Positions 6,850 to 17,210 of a DNA stretch of 64,000 bases are shown piece by piece. The stretch is from NCBI GenBank assembly GCA_024655885.1, contig JANLFN010000010.1:1-64000 (forward strand). The letters are read 5' to 3'. Within the stretch, counting starts at the first letter, position 1. The number at the start of each line of letters is the position of its first letter. This DNA is from Eubacteriales bacterium (lineage in GTDB: Bacteria > Bacillota > Clostridia > Acetivibrionales > JANLFN01). The notes under the pieces were generated by a model. That model ran no database searches. It worked only from the letters and a program-made list of their open reading frames with translations, and was not told the origin of the DNA. The position numbers were made by a program, and so were the translations under genes.

Positions 6850-9800
6850 ATGAAGAATCTCAAAAAGTTATTGGCAGTCGCGCTTGCAGTAGCTATGATG
6901 ATCACAGCCATGGCGCCCGCTTTTGCTCAAGAAGCAGCTGCTCCTGCTCTGTCTGCCGATGCGACCATTTGCAAGGACCTCGGAATGCTCCTCGGTGCAG
7001 ATGGCGGTGTTACACCCGAATATACTGCAACCAAGCCTTCCAGGATCCAGGCAGCCGTTATGTTCTTGAGATTGAAGGGCCTGGAAGACGAAGCCAGAGC
7101 TTTCACAGGCACGGACAATTTCTCGGACGTGACAGCCGGATGGGAAAAGCCCTACACGGCTTACCTGAAAGCCAACCCCGATCTTGGATTTGTGGGAATC
7201 GGCGACAACAAGTTCGATCCCAACAGCAAAATCACAGCGGCCCAGTACTACAAGGTAGTATTGACAGCCCTCGGATACGTAGTAAAAGCTGATGCCAACG
7301 CAGAAGGCGACTACGAATTCAAAGACGTTCTCACCTTCGCTGCAAGCAAAGGCTTGAAAGCCGTTGCGGACGTTACCGAATTCACGGTTGACAATCTCGC
7401 GACAGCTACCGTTGAAGGCTTAAAGGCAACGGTTAAAGGAGAAAACAAGACCCTGGTTGAGAAACTGGTAGAAGCCGGCACCATTGACGCTTCCAAGGCG
7501 GAAGACGCAGGCATCTACAGCCCGGTTCCTCCGGCCCAGGCATTGGACATTGACAACGTGGTGGCGCTCAACAGCAAGGTTTTAGAGGTCACATTGAATA
7601 CGGCCGTTACCTCTACCTCCAAGTCGGACATCACCGTAAAGGATTCCGCGGGCAAAGCCATTGCCGTTGTTGACGCGAAAATAGCCGAATACGATCCGAA
7701 GAACAAGACCTTATTGTTCACCCTGGAATCCGACACCACCTCAGGCACCGTTTATACTGCCACCAACGGGAACACTTCCATTAATTTCGGCGGAAAATCC
7801 GTTGACACGACTAAACCGGAACTGGAAAGCAACGCTATTAAGGCAACGGATTACAACGAGATCAGCATAGACTTCGACGAGCCTGTGGTACTGGACGGCG
7901 CTACCGTAACCATTGCGGAAAAATACGGCGACAAAAACGCCCTGGCTGTTTCCGATGTGAGATACGGCGAATCCAACATGCAGCTCCGCTTCACCACGGC
8001 GGCCCAGACTTCTGCTAAGCTTTATGCCGTAACCGTCAGCGGGGTCAAGGACTTTGCAGGAAACGTGATAGACACCGACAGCTCCCAGACCTTTGCAGGG
8101 AAGGGTATGCCTACCGATGCCCTGAAAGTGGTCAATGCGGTAGCTACCGACTGCGATACCGTGCTTGTGCAGTTCAATGTAAAAGTTGATCCAAGCCTGG
8201 TTGCCGCAGACAAATTCTCCATCATGCAGCAGTATGGGTCAAACACTACTGTCACGGTTAATTCTGCCAGACTGGCAACCACCGATGATTATCTGAACGA
8301 TACGGAAACTGATAAGGTAGCCTATAATGATACTGGAAAATACGTTGTGCTCAATGTGGAACCGACCATGACAACAACCCAGTACAAGCTCACCGTATCC
8401 GGACTGAAAACCCTGTACGGCAAATCGCTGTCCGGGACCTCTGTCGATACATGGCATGCGTTTACGGGGAAGAAGAAGCCCAGCGATGCATTTAAGTACA
8501 GCAATCCTGTAGTATCCAGCAATACGACGATACAGATTACCTTCGACAATAAGGTAACCAAGGCAACTGCTGAAAACATTGCGAACTATTCAATCGCTCT
8601 GGCCTATGGCACAAAGGCAGCCCTTGCTGTTAAAAAGGCGGTGCTTGATTCCGACAATCAGAAGACGGTAACCCTGACTACCGATTCTATGGCAAGCGCC
8701 CTTTACAAACTGACTGTAACAGGCATTACCGACCTGTACGGCAACTCCATCAAGACGGCCGACAATGCCAATGTTAAGAATTTCTCAGGTATTGGAGTTG
8801 CAGATGCAATAACCAAGATTACATCCATTACAAGGCCCGACACCGACGCTCAAAAGAAAATTATTGTTACTTTCAACCAGAGCGTAGGCGATGAGGCTAC
8901 GGATGTTTCCCACTACTTTATTGACAATGGCGTAGGCTATCCTACCAAAGCCAAAAAGGTCAGCGGACAGCCGAAGCAGGTAGAACTTACCATTGGCGAA
9001 ACCAAATCCAATGTTGTCTACACACTGACTGTAAAGAATCTTCCCAATGCGGACGGAGTTGCTATGGCTGAAGCTGGTGTCAAGGCTACGTTTGTAGGAA
9101 ACAGCGATGAGTCCGTTAAGCCTCAGATCCAGGCGGTTATAGCGACAGACAACCAGACCCTGAAGATTTACCTGGACAGAAGCGCGACAGACAGCTCCAT
9201 GGATAGGTTTGGCGCAGCGGATAACGCCACGAACAATAGCGGAAGAATATGGGATTCAATGATAAACAAATTGATTTCCGGCCAGTTGACCTATACTAAA
9301 AAGAGCGGGTCATCAACTGCAACCGTGAACTTGGGTACCAACACCGAATTTGCATGGCAGGACAGTGACGATCCGAATATTTTGGTTGTAAGGGTTAGCA
9401 CCCCGGATGCTTTTGCTTCCGCCAATGTGCCGAGTGACGGCTCCTTTGTGCTGCATGCTCCATCTAATTTTGACCCGGATTACAATGATGTAAAATTTGC
9501 TCCCATTGAGGACGACCCTGCAGGCATAAGCATTGATTCTGTGCAGGCGCTGGACAAGAAGACTTTAAGGGTTTATTTCAGCTCTCCGGCATATGACCCG
9601 GGTGCAGCTAAATATCCTACTAGCGGCGGATATCCGAACATTAAGGATTTTGCAAAAGTTGGAACAAGCGATGATTATAATGACGGCAGCAACTGGACCT
9701 TTGCATCGGCAGCGCCTATAGACGACACCTTCAGGGTATGGGATTTCGTATTAAGCGGCAGCAACGCATTTGTAGACGGCAAGACCTACTACCTGATTGT

Positions 9801-10701
9801 AAACCCGACGAAAGCAACTCTTGCTGGGAAAATTGGAGATACCTATTTGGGAACGCCTCCAATTGTCACTATGGCGGACGAGGATGACAGCAGTAAAACA
9901 ACCGTACAGCAGGTCAGGGTATTCGCAGGAAACGGCGATAACCCCGCAAGTATTGATGATATCGATGTAGCGGCAACAGATACCAATACCCTGGTCGTAT
10001 ACTATCCGGAGGCAATGGACCAAGCCACGGCTGAAAATCCTGCAAATTATAACATTCTTGCATCCGGGAATTCTTCAAGCCTGGGAGCGCTCATGAGCGA
10101 CGGCAATCGTTTTACAACGGCGGATATCGGAGAGGTATGGTACGATAAAGCAAATTATACCGCAACCATCAAATTGCTGAAATCCTTCAAATCGTCGGCT
10201 AACACGGTATATTTGAACATCAATGGCGTTAAGAACGTTTCATTGCAAAAAGATGTGGATAACACAGTATACAGCCAGGTTGCGCTGAGCGATGCAGATC
10301 CGGCGCCGCTTGCTGTAACCTCTGCCACCTATGACGGACTCACCGGCAAGCTGACATTGTTCCTGAACATGCAGGTAGTTGATAACGGCGGGTTCTATAC
10401 AAGTTACGATTCTACGAAGCTTCTGCAAGACTTTGATATCGAAGTCCTGACAGGCACAAACACCTATACTCCTATAGATGCTTACATTCAGAGTGTGACT
10501 CTCAATAAGGGAGTAGTGGGCAGCAAAGATTCATGGATAGATATCCAGCTGAATCCTATACCCGGCATTGTAACTAACGGATTGGGTACGGTAAACATCG
10601 ACGCCAGCTTCACTACCGGATCCGGCATGCTGGGTGTAAACGGCCAGCCTCTGGACGACGATATGACGCAAATCACCTTCCAGCAGAAGGCCGGACACTA
10701 A
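6850..10701 (+). CDS. Probable major S-layer protein with SLH-like N-terminus and Ig-like repeats
   Basis: This secreted protein of 1283 residues has a signal peptide (MKNLKKLLAVALAVAMMITA, cleavage after about A26). An SLH-like anchoring region (about 35-200) shows FSDVTAGWEKPYTAYLK and FDPNSKITAAQYYKVVLTALG. A long series of SbsA-type Ig-like domains follows, each with a pattern such as TIQITFDNKVTKATAENIANYSI and YKLTVTGI.DLYGN. I chose ATG 6850 because ACAAGGAGG lies eight to ten bases upstream; the frame extends to 6700 but overlaps promoter P2. Two strong promoters, a strong RBS, regular codon use and a strong terminator fit an abundant S-layer subunit. Cell-wall anchoring is inferred. 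Confidence 0.85.
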   Translation: MKNLKKLLAVALAVAMMITAMAPAFAQEAAAPALSADATICKDLGMLLGADGGVTPEYTATKPSRIQAAVMFLRLKGLEDEARAFTGTDNFSDVTAGWEKPYTAYLKANPDLGFVGIGDNKFDPNSKITAAQYYKVVLTALGYVVKADANAEGDYEFKDVLTFAASKGLKAVADVTEFTVDNLATATVEGLKATVKGENKTLVEKLVEAGTIDASKAEDAGIYSPVPPAQALDIDNVVALNSKVLEVTLNTAVTSTSKSDITVKDSAGKAIAVVDAKIAEYDPKNKTLLFTLESDTTSGTVYTATNGNTSINFGGKSVDTTKPELESNAIKATDYNEISIDFDEPVVLDGATVTIAEKYGDKNALAVSDVRYGESNMQLRFTTAAQTSAKLYAVTVSGVKDFAGNVIDTDSSQTFAGKGMPTDALKVVNAVATDCDTVLVQFNVKVDPSLVAADKFSIMQQYGSNTTVTVNSARLATTDDYLNDTETDKVAYNDTGKYVVLNVEPTMTTTQYKLTVSGLKTLYGKSLSGTSVDTWHAFTGKKKPSDAFKYSNPVVSSNTTIQITFDNKVTKATAENIANYSIALAYGTKAALAVKKAVLDSDNQKTVTLTTDSMASALYKLTVTGITDLYGNSIKTADNANVKNFSGIGVADAITKITSITRPDTDAQKKIIVTFNQSVGDEATDVSHYFIDNGVGYPTKAKKVSGQPKQVELTIGETKSNVVYTLTVKNLPNADGVAMAEAGVKATFVGNSDESVKPQIQAVIATDNQTLKIYLDRSATDSSMDRFGAADNATNNSGRIWDSMINKLISGQLTYTKKSGSSTATVNLGTNTEFAWQDSDDPNILVVRVSTPDAFASANVPSDGSFVLHAPSNFDPDYNDVKFAPIEDDPAGISIDSVQALDKKTLRVYFSSPAYDPGAAKYPTSGGYPNIKDFAKVGTSDDYNDGSNWTFASAAPIDDTFRVWDFVLSGSNAFVDGKTYYLIVNPTKATLAGKIGDTYLGTPPIVTMADEDDSSKTTVQQVRVFAGNGDNPASIDDIDVAATDTNTLVVYYPEAMDQATAENPANYNILASGNSSSLGALMSDGNRFTTADIGEVWYDKANYTATIKLLKSFKSSANTVYLNINGVKNVSLQKDVDNTVYSQVALSDADPAPLAVTSATYDGLTGKLTLFLNMQVVDNGGFYTSYDSTKLLQDFDIEVLTGTNTYTPIDAYIQSVTLNKGVVGSKDSWIDIQLNPIPGIVTNGLGTVNIDASFTTGSGMLGVNGQPLDDDMTQITFQQKAGH

Positions 10702-10710
10702 AAGCTAAAA

Positions 10711-10742
10711 AAAGATGGGTTTTATAACCCATCTTTTTTTTT
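10711..10742 (+). terminator. Strong terminator after the S-layer gene
   Basis: AAAGATGGGTT (10711-10721) and AACCCATCTTT (10726-10736) form a perfect 11-bp stem with a TTAT loop and an extended T run. It lies 9 bp after the stop codon. Confidence 0.92.
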
Positions 10743-10767
10743 AACTTTTTTTATGGTACTGTTATAG

Positions 10768-10788
10768 AGCAGATTAATCTGCTATAAT
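10768..10788 (+). promoter_or_regulatory. Extended -10 promoter with overlapping palindrome
   Basis: TGCTATAAT (10780-10788) is an extended -10 without a good -35. A perfect 16-bp palindrome, AGCAGATTAATCTGCT (10768-10783), runs into the -10, the usual place for a repressor or activator operator. It lies 42 bp before the next SLH gene. Confidence 0.5.
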
Positions 10789-10829
10789 TGTGTATAACAG
10801 CCTAATACTTGAGAAAAGGGGTTGAAGGG

Positions 10830-13109
10830 ATGAGAACCGGGACAAGAGCTTTGATTGCTATTATGGCGTTCCTATGTACTTTCTGGTTACCTGCTTACGC
10901 CGGTGCGGAAAGTGGAGACACTGTCTCTGAAAAAGCTGGAGCTTTGATCAGGCTGTCCCTTTTAAAAGGAACAGGAGGAGATTTAAACCTCACGGCTCCT
11001 TTGAAGAGAAGTGAAGCGGCAGCTTTTATTGTGAGGCTTTTAGGCAAGGAGGGGGAAGTGAAAGCCAATGTCGCGAATTCCAGCGGTGAGTCCTTTAACG
11101 ATGTCAGCCCTGAGGCCTGGTATGCTCCCTATGTTTATTTCTGCAGCGGGAAGAAGCTCATTGACGGGTATCCGGATGGAAGCTTTAACCCGGGCGGAAG
11201 GATAAGCGAAAAGGAATTCTTGAAGATGGTGTTGATATCCTTGGGCTATGAGTATGGGAAGGATTTTTCATGGAGCACCCTGTATCCTCAGGCCTATATT
11301 GCCCAGCTGGTAAGCGGAAGCCGGTACGAGTATGACTCTGCCGACAACACGGATTTTACCCGGGGGGATGCGGTAGAAGTGCTGTACAATGCCCTTCTGG
11401 CGGAAGTAAAGGACCAGAACACTACAATCATCAAGAAATTGATCGCCGAAAAAGCCATATCAAGGGAGACGGCATTAGAGGCCGGCGTTTATAAAGACGG
11501 GACGGTATCGGCCATAAGTGCCGTAGAGCCTTATGATCAGGACAGTGTCAGGATTCGGCTAAATGAAAATGTGAAGGAGGTAAAAGCTGGAGATATACAA
11601 ATTTATGAGACGGATAAAAAAGAAAATAAGTTGAATTTTACTATAGAATCTCAGAAAGAGGGGGAAATCCTGCTCAAGGTTCCCGGACAGGCAGCGGGAA
11701 GAGGGTATACCGTTGAGATTGCAAAGGTAGAGGACCTGGAGGGCAATATAGTCAAGGACATAACCGGCGCCTTTACCGGATACACGGTAAGCGAAGCGGC
11801 CTCCGATTTCTTTAAGCTGAGCAGGATAGAGCCCCAGAGTAAAAATGTGATTAATGTCTATTTTACGCAGCCCCTCGGGGTTAACGCCGAAATCCCCACT
11901 TATTTTGAAATTCTGGAGAATGGAAACAGCTTTGTAAAAGGAGCTACCGGGACCATGACTGTAAAAGTGCTGAACAGCAACGATTACTGTATGTCCATTT
12001 ACATAAAGCAAAAAGCCTTCACGAGAAATACCCGCTACACCCTTAGGGTGAATGGGGACCTGACAAGCAAGTACGGGGTACAGCTGAATGAAGATAACGG
12101 AGAGAGTATTGAGATGGACTTTACGGGAAGGTCCAACGACAATGAGCTCCTTGCCGTCACCGGGGTGACGCAGGTGGCGCCAAGAACTCTTTTGGTAGAA
12201 TTCAACAGGGATGTGGACCCCGCCTCCGCACAGAATGCGTCCAATTACGCCATTGACAAGACCTCCATTAATGTATTGAAAGCCCAGATCAACGACAGTG
12301 GGGACGCAAAAGGAAGAAGCGTCTATTTGTGTATCGGACAGTCCCTTGCGGATGGAAAATCCTACGAGATGACCGTAAAGAACATCGCCGACCTGCTGAG
12401 AGGGTCGAGTATGGAACAGACGATTTATACCATTTATGGGAATAATGTGACTGATACAGATCTGCAGATACTGAGTGTCACTGCGGTAGACAACAGGACC
12501 CTGGAGGTCTATCTCGACAGAAGGCTTGATCCTGCCTCTGCAGTGAATTCTTCCCTGTATTCTGTAACCGGGAAGACAAAAAAAGGCTTCTCCCCCCAGG
12601 TGAAGGTATATTATGATCCATCCGAAGACCCCTTCAGGGTGAAGCTTTATATTTTGGGCAATGACCCCCTGGAAGGAGAATACATGTATAACCTTCGCAT
12701 ACGGTCGGTAATGAAGGATCTGGTAGGAAATATCTCGAGAAAGGACAGCTCCTTTGATTTTTCCGGAACTTCCGCAGCATGTGGGAAACCGGTTATTAAC
12801 GAGGCACTAATTATAGGAAAAGACACTATCAAGCTGAAGCTGAGCAGGGAGATGGCCCCCGGGGGTATAAACACCGTAGCGACCAACTACAAGCTAAAGT
12901 ATGAAGAAGGAGGCGTAACCAGATACAGGTCTCCTTCAAAAGCAATTTACATAGACAGTACCACACTGATTCTGAGGTTTGGATCAGCCCTTGATTTTAC
13001 CAAACAATACACATTGCGGTTTACGTCCCTGGTGGACTATGCCGCAGTTGCTGCAAGGACGGACCTGGACGGCTCAAACGGCGTGGAGGTTGTGGTGGGA
13101 AAAGACTGA
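10830..13109 (+). CDS. SLH-domain surface protein with Ig-like domains (paralogue 1)
   Basis: This secreted protein of 759 residues has a signal peptide to about residue 26 (LPAYAGA). Three SLH modules follow (about 30-215), containing LKRSEAAAFIVRLLG, the canonical FNDVSPEAWYAPYVYFCSG...IDGYPDGSFNPGGRISEKEFLKMV and a third, divergent copy. Four to five SbsA-type Ig-like domains make up the rest. SLH modules bind pyruvylated secondary cell-wall polymer. I chose ATG 10830 because AAAGGGGTTGAAGGG precedes it. The length is identical to the 14036 paralogue, and many segments align (SVRIRLNE versus RISVKLNE), indicating a local duplication. Confidence 0.85.
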   Translation: MRTGTRALIAIMAFLCTFWLPAYAGAESGDTVSEKAGALIRLSLLKGTGGDLNLTAPLKRSEAAAFIVRLLGKEGEVKANVANSSGESFNDVSPEAWYAPYVYFCSGKKLIDGYPDGSFNPGGRISEKEFLKMVLISLGYEYGKDFSWSTLYPQAYIAQLVSGSRYEYDSADNTDFTRGDAVEVLYNALLAEVKDQNTTIIKKLIAEKAISRETALEAGVYKDGTVSAISAVEPYDQDSVRIRLNENVKEVKAGDIQIYETDKKENKLNFTIESQKEGEILLKVPGQAAGRGYTVEIAKVEDLEGNIVKDITGAFTGYTVSEAASDFFKLSRIEPQSKNVINVYFTQPLGVNAEIPTYFEILENGNSFVKGATGTMTVKVLNSNDYCMSIYIKQKAFTRNTRYTLRVNGDLTSKYGVQLNEDNGESIEMDFTGRSNDNELLAVTGVTQVAPRTLLVEFNRDVDPASAQNASNYAIDKTSINVLKAQINDSGDAKGRSVYLCIGQSLADGKSYEMTVKNIADLLRGSSMEQTIYTIYGNNVTDTDLQILSVTAVDNRTLEVYLDRRLDPASAVNSSLYSVTGKTKKGFSPQVKVYYDPSEDPFRVKLYILGNDPLEGEYMYNLRIRSVMKDLVGNISRKDSSFDFSGTSAACGKPVINEALIIGKDTIKLKLSREMAPGGINTVATNYKLKYEEGGVTRYRSPSKAIYIDSTTLILRFGSALDFTKQYTLRFTSLVDYAAVAARTDLDGSNGVEVVVGKD

Positions 13110-13203
13110 AAAAGAAGCATGGCACCTCAGTGCTGCGAAGTTTGAATAATTTGTGCCGAAGGTTTTGTAAGAAAGGTGGGCATGAAAAATTAGGGGTGAC
13201 GAT

Positions 13204-13983
13204 ATGCGATTTCATTTCAAAAGTTATGTTACAGGCATTTTAACCGCATCAATGCTCTTTGTTGGATTTGCCGGCTATGGGGACAGCATCCTGCAGAGCA
13301 TTCAGGTAGCCTTTAATACTGTGAAAATTGAAGTTAACGGCCGGGCTGTGACTGCCGACAATATCCTCTATAACGGGACCACCTATGTTCCCCTCCGGGC
13401 CATAGCAGAAATGCTTGGCAAGGAGGTGGTGTGGGACGGCGCGGCAAACACCGCTCATATAAATGACAAAAGCAAACAGGGGGAGACGGGCGGGGGAGAA
13501 ACCGCACCGCCTGCGGACAGCGAAGGGCAAGATATCCGGCCTGCAGCCATCGGCGAGCAGGTGATTGTGAATTTTGAGCATAATCAATACGCCTTTAAAG
13601 CCTATATGACTCTCCGGGAGGTTGTCCGGGGGGAATATGCCTGGAGGCTGGTAAAAGAGGCCAACGCGACTAATTCCCCACCTAAAGAAAACCAGGAATA
13701 TCTTCTGGCCAGGTTCAACTTCTGGCTCAACGACAGTGAAAACGCAAGGAAATACACGCTGTCCACCGACAGCTTCACCCTCGTGTCCCAGGACGGCAAG
13801 GCTTATGGCCGGATTGCCGTCATAACGCCCAGGCCTTACCTGGGGGGAGAGCTGAATAAGGGGGACACCAGCGAAGGATGGGTTGCTTTCCTTGTGGAAA
13901 AAACGGATAAGAAGCCGCTGGTCTGCTTCGACGGGAGCGGCGGCGGAAGCGGCAAGATGTGGTTCAAAGCCTACCAGGAATAA
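13204..13983 (+). CDS. Secreted protein with copper-amine-oxidase N-terminal-like domain
   Basis: The 259-residue protein has an N-terminal signal peptide or anchor (about 1-25). A Cu_amine_oxidN1-type domain (about 35-92) carries the hallmark IEVNGRAVTADNILYNGTTYVPLRAIAEMLGKEV in two parts, ending in VVWDGAANTAHI. A low-complexity Gly/Glu linker (about 97-115) then precedes a beta-rich domain of unknown role (DUF4352-like in feel: YAFKAYMTL...FNFWLND...GWVAFLVEK). This N-domain is a common extracellular module of Clostridia and has no amine oxidase activity by itself. It lies between the two SLH paralogues and follows GGGGTGACG. Confidence 0.75.
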   Translation: MRFHFKSYVTGILTASMLFVGFAGYGDSILQSIQVAFNTVKIEVNGRAVTADNILYNGTTYVPLRAIAEMLGKEVVWDGAANTAHINDKSKQGETGGGETAPPADSEGQDIRPAAIGEQVIVNFEHNQYAFKAYMTLREVVRGEYAWRLVKEANATNSPPKENQEYLLARFNFWLNDSENARKYTLSTDSFTLVSQDGKAYGRIAVITPRPYLGGELNKGDTSEGWVAFLVEKTDKKPLVCFDGSGGGSGKMWFKAYQE

Positions 13984-14035
13984 TCCGGGCGGTGGAAGGG
14001 GTCCAACGATTACATAAGAAAAGGGTGATGTTAGA

Positions 14036-16315
14036 ATGTGCCTGAAGAGAATACTGTCTTTATTGATCATTGTCTGCCTTTGCTTTTCTTTTGCAGCCGC
14101 CGCCTCAGCAGAGGGCAGTACCTCCGAGGAAAAAGCGGTGGCGCTGAATAAGCTGGGCATATTGAAGGGAAACGGCAGCGATTACAACCTGGGAGGCCGT
14201 CTGAAGAGGAGTGAGGCGGCGGCCTTTATTGTCAGGATTATGGCCAGGGAAAAAGAGGTCCTTTCAAATAAGGCCGAATATGCCAATACCAGGTTTCCTG
14301 ATGTGGACAGCCAGAGCTGGTATGCCCCCTATGTGGGCTACTGCGCGGAAGAAGGAATTATCAGCGGCTACATGGACGGCAATTTCGGCCCGGAGGACAA
14401 TATCAGCGAAATGGCCTTCCTGAAGCTTGTTATGGGAGCCATCGGCTACAGGGAGGGCACCGATTTCACCTACAACAAGGTGTACCAGGCCGCCTACCAG
14501 GTAGGGCTCCTGGAGGACGGCAGCTACCAGGGGAAGACGGAGGACAACAGGGAATATACCCGGGATGGGGTTGTCAATGTGCTGTACAATGCCTTGAATA
14601 TCATTATGACCGACACAAAGCTGACGGTGATCCAGAATTTGATTGCCCAGGGGGTGGTGACCAGGGAGACGGCTGAAGCGGCCGGTGTCATTAAAGACAG
14701 TGTGCCTGCTTCCATTGAGTCGGTCACGGCAGAGGATGAAAACCGGATATCCGTTAAGTTAAATGAAGAAGTGGAAAATATTCCGGTAGAAAATATCGGC
14801 ATTTATGAAACCGATAAAACGGGAAACGCCCTGTCCGTGTCCATAGAATCCCAGAACGGGGCGGAGCTTGTTATAAAGACCGCGGACCAGACGCCGGATA
14901 CGGAATATACCATTGAGCTTCACGATATAAAGGACCTGGAAGGCAATTGGACGCCCTCTCTTACGGCTACCTTCAGCGGTTACAGGAATCCCGAAATCGT
15001 TTCGGATTATTTTAAAATCAGCAAGGTAGAGCCCGTAAATGAAAATGAAGTGACCCTGTATTTTACGCATCCTATCAATGCGAACAGTGAAAACACTTCC
15101 TTCTATCAAATTCTTGAGGAAGGAGGTTCCTTTGTGGAAGGCGGTCCTCAAAACCTGTCGGTGAAAGCGCTGAGTTCGAAGAAAAATGCGGTTTCCATCT
15201 GCCTCAGAAATAAGACCTTTAAAGATGGGGCCAGATACACCATCAATGTCAGCGGCAGCCTTACCAGTGCCTTTGGTGTAAAGCTCCTTGACGGCCAGGG
15301 AGACTCCATCCAGTTTACAGGGAAAGGAATAAAGAATGAAGGCCTGCTGGTCAGCGGCATCGGGCTGGTAGACAAGAAGACCCTGGCAGTTCAGTTCAAC
15401 AGGGAAATCAGTCCTTCTTTGGCGGAAAAAGCCTATTACTATGATGTTCTGGATTCCGATGAAAATTCAATCAAAGTTGAAAAAGCGGTTCTGGGTGGAG
15501 AAGAAGGAAACAAAGGAAAAGTTGTATATATCACCATATCGGGCAGCTTTTCGAAGGGTGGAAATTATGAATTGCTGATCAACTATATAACGGATGTTAC
15601 AAAGTTGTATTCCATCAATGAACAAAAGATTGCGTTCACGGCCGATTATTCCAGTGAGAAGAATGATCTGGCAATAGACAGTGCGGCCCAGATAGACGCA
15701 AACACGGTTATTGCCTATTTTAACAAGCCTCTTGATGCGGATGCGGCTGTGTCGGTTAATAACTATATCATCACAGGGGTTTCCACCTCCAGCTACAGCG
15801 CTCTTCCCATAAAGGCATTTTATGACCCTGCTGACAACCCCTATGTGGTGAAGCTGTACCTGCCGGAGGATAAACCGCTGAAAAGCTCGAAGACATATAA
15901 ACTTAAAATGTATAATACACTGGAAGACCTGTATGGGAACAAACCGTCGAAATCTTCGGAGTTTACTTTCACTGCCAGTACCTCTGAGACAGCCAAGCCT
16001 GAAGTGGGTGAAGCGGTGATAATTTCCAGCGACGCGATTAGAGTAACTTTCAGTAAAGAGGTTGCCATAGAAACACCCAATATCTTGGTTTCAAATTATA
16101 CTGTGGAGTATACGGATAATGGAACTACTATTACAAAGGTGCCGTTGAGTGTAACTCCTTTTGACGCTACGACATTCATATTAAAATTTGACGTACTGAA
16201 TCCAGAGGAAAGCTATACCCTTAAGTATACCTCGTTAAAGGACTACTCGGGGGCTTTCACGAGGACGGCTTCGGATGGAGACAATAAAATTGATGTTAAG
16301 GCAGGTAAACAATAA
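14036..16315 (+). CDS. SLH-domain surface protein with Ig-like domains (paralogue 2)
   Basis: This secreted protein of 759 residues has a signal peptide (about 1-26, ending AAAASA). Three SLH modules follow (about 28-215): LKRSEAAAFIVRIM, then FPDVDSQSWYAPYVGYCAEEGIISGYMDGNFGPEDNISEM in its usual position, and a third copy. SbsA-type Ig-like domains then run to the C-terminus. It has the same architecture and length as the 10830 protein. AAAGGGTGATG precedes ATG 14036. These paralogues probably decorate the cell wall beside the main S-layer protein. Confidence 0.85.
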   Translation: MCLKRILSLLIIVCLCFSFAAAASAEGSTSEEKAVALNKLGILKGNGSDYNLGGRLKRSEAAAFIVRIMAREKEVLSNKAEYANTRFPDVDSQSWYAPYVGYCAEEGIISGYMDGNFGPEDNISEMAFLKLVMGAIGYREGTDFTYNKVYQAAYQVGLLEDGSYQGKTEDNREYTRDGVVNVLYNALNIIMTDTKLTVIQNLIAQGVVTRETAEAAGVIKDSVPASIESVTAEDENRISVKLNEEVENIPVENIGIYETDKTGNALSVSIESQNGAELVIKTADQTPDTEYTIELHDIKDLEGNWTPSLTATFSGYRNPEIVSDYFKISKVEPVNENEVTLYFTHPINANSENTSFYQILEEGGSFVEGGPQNLSVKALSSKKNAVSICLRNKTFKDGARYTINVSGSLTSAFGVKLLDGQGDSIQFTGKGIKNEGLLVSGIGLVDKKTLAVQFNREISPSLAEKAYYYDVLDSDENSIKVEKAVLGGEEGNKGKVVYITISGSFSKGGNYELLINYITDVTKLYSINEQKIAFTADYSSEKNDLAIDSAAQIDANTVIAYFNKPLDADAAVSVNNYIITGVSTSSYSALPIKAFYDPADNPYVVKLYLPEDKPLKSSKTYKLKMYNTLEDLYGNKPSKSSEFTFTASTSETAKPEVGEAVIISSDAIRVTFSKEVAIETPNILVSNYTVEYTDNGTTITKVPLSVTPFDATTFILKFDVLNPEESYTLKYTSLKDYSGAFTRTASDGDNKIDVKAGKQ

Positions 16316-16328
16316 TATTACTTCTGAG

Positions 16329-16363
16329 AAGGCAGAAGTTCCTTTGAGGATTTCTGCCTTTTA
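16329..16363 (+). terminator. Terminator after SLH paralogue 2
   Basis: AAGGCAGAA (16329-16337) pairs with TTCTGCCTT (16352-16360), followed by a short T-rich tail, 14 bp after the stop. The rest of 16364-16560 is AT-rich with no gene that I can support. Confidence 0.75.
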
Positions 16364-16577
16364 TACTATATATAAGGGAATACAATTTTTCTCTGATTTT
16401 TTCAGTTTTACGTAAATACATTTCAATAAGGCCTTCCCTATTAAATCTTTTATCCCTTTTATGCTTTGAAGAGACAAAGCTGTAAAAATTAGAATTTGAT
16501 AATAAAAATGTTTCCGTGGTATAATCACATTAAAATTTGGATTTAAGCTACTCATATTTTTAGAAAGGATGAGAAAA

Positions 16578-17153
16578 TTGCGCAAGCTAATTCCATTTAT
16601 ATTGACCGTTGCCCTGTTATTGTCAGCATGTTCAAGCAACCAGGGAAATACAAACGGTGGAGGCTCTAATGCAGGAACGGGGCAGGCCAAGCTGCGGGAT
16701 ATCAATGTTACTGCCGCAAACAAGGCAGCATCTACCATTACAATGATCAAGAAAGAAGGAAATACGTTCAACTACCAGGGCCATGTGGAACTGTCCATAT
16801 CCAATGCGGCCGACATTTCAAGTATCGCACTGAAAAACATAGAATCCGCAGAAAACAAAAACGGCACTCTCACCGTGCATAAGGGAGGAAAGAAGGACTT
16901 TGACCCTACGGATGTAAAAAATATAGAAAGTGAGCTTCAAAACGGAATAAAGTATGGTGAGCTTACTTTTAAACAAACGGATATTGCCAGAAAGGATCAG
17001 ACGGCAGTCATTGATTTGCAGTACCTGATCATTGGCGTTGACCCTGCCGTGAAGAAGGAGGAGGTAAAAAGGGCGGTCAAAATGGAAGTGCTGGGTTACG
17101 ACAGCCAGGGACAGCTGATTGCCGATAAAAATATTGAAGTGACCATACCATAG
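16578..17153 (+). CDS. Lipoprotein of unknown function
   Basis: The 191-residue protein has a lipoprotein signal peptide ending in the lipobox LLSAC, with Cys at residue 18. A low-complexity NQGNTNGGGSNAGTG linker follows, then a soluble domain I do not recognise (FNYQGHVELSISNAADISSI...). TTG 16578 is preferred because AAAGGATGAG lies six or more bases upstream. The ATG at 16569 is immediately adjacent to the AAGG and would leave no spacing; using it adds three residues and does not alter the call. It is probably membrane-anchored on the outer face. Confidence 0.7.
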   Translation: MRKLIPFILTVALLLSACSSNQGNTNGGGSNAGTGQAKLRDINVTAANKAASTITMIKKEGNTFNYQGHVELSISNAADISSIALKNIESAENKNGTLTVHKGGKKDFDPTDVKNIESELQNGIKYGELTFKQTDIARKDQTAVIDLQYLIIGVDPAVKKEEVKRAVKMEVLGYDSQGQLIADKNIEVTIP

Positions 17154-17175
17154 AGATAAAGCCGGGAATAAAGAG

Positions 17176-17210
17176 CAGTGCCTCAAGTGATACAGGGGTG
17201 CTGTTTTTTT
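17176..17210 (+). terminator. Terminator after the lipoprotein gene
   Basis: CAGTGCC (17176-17182) pairs with GGTGCTG (17197-17203), two pairs being G-T wobbles, followed by seven T. The stem is moderate but the position is right. Confidence 0.55.
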
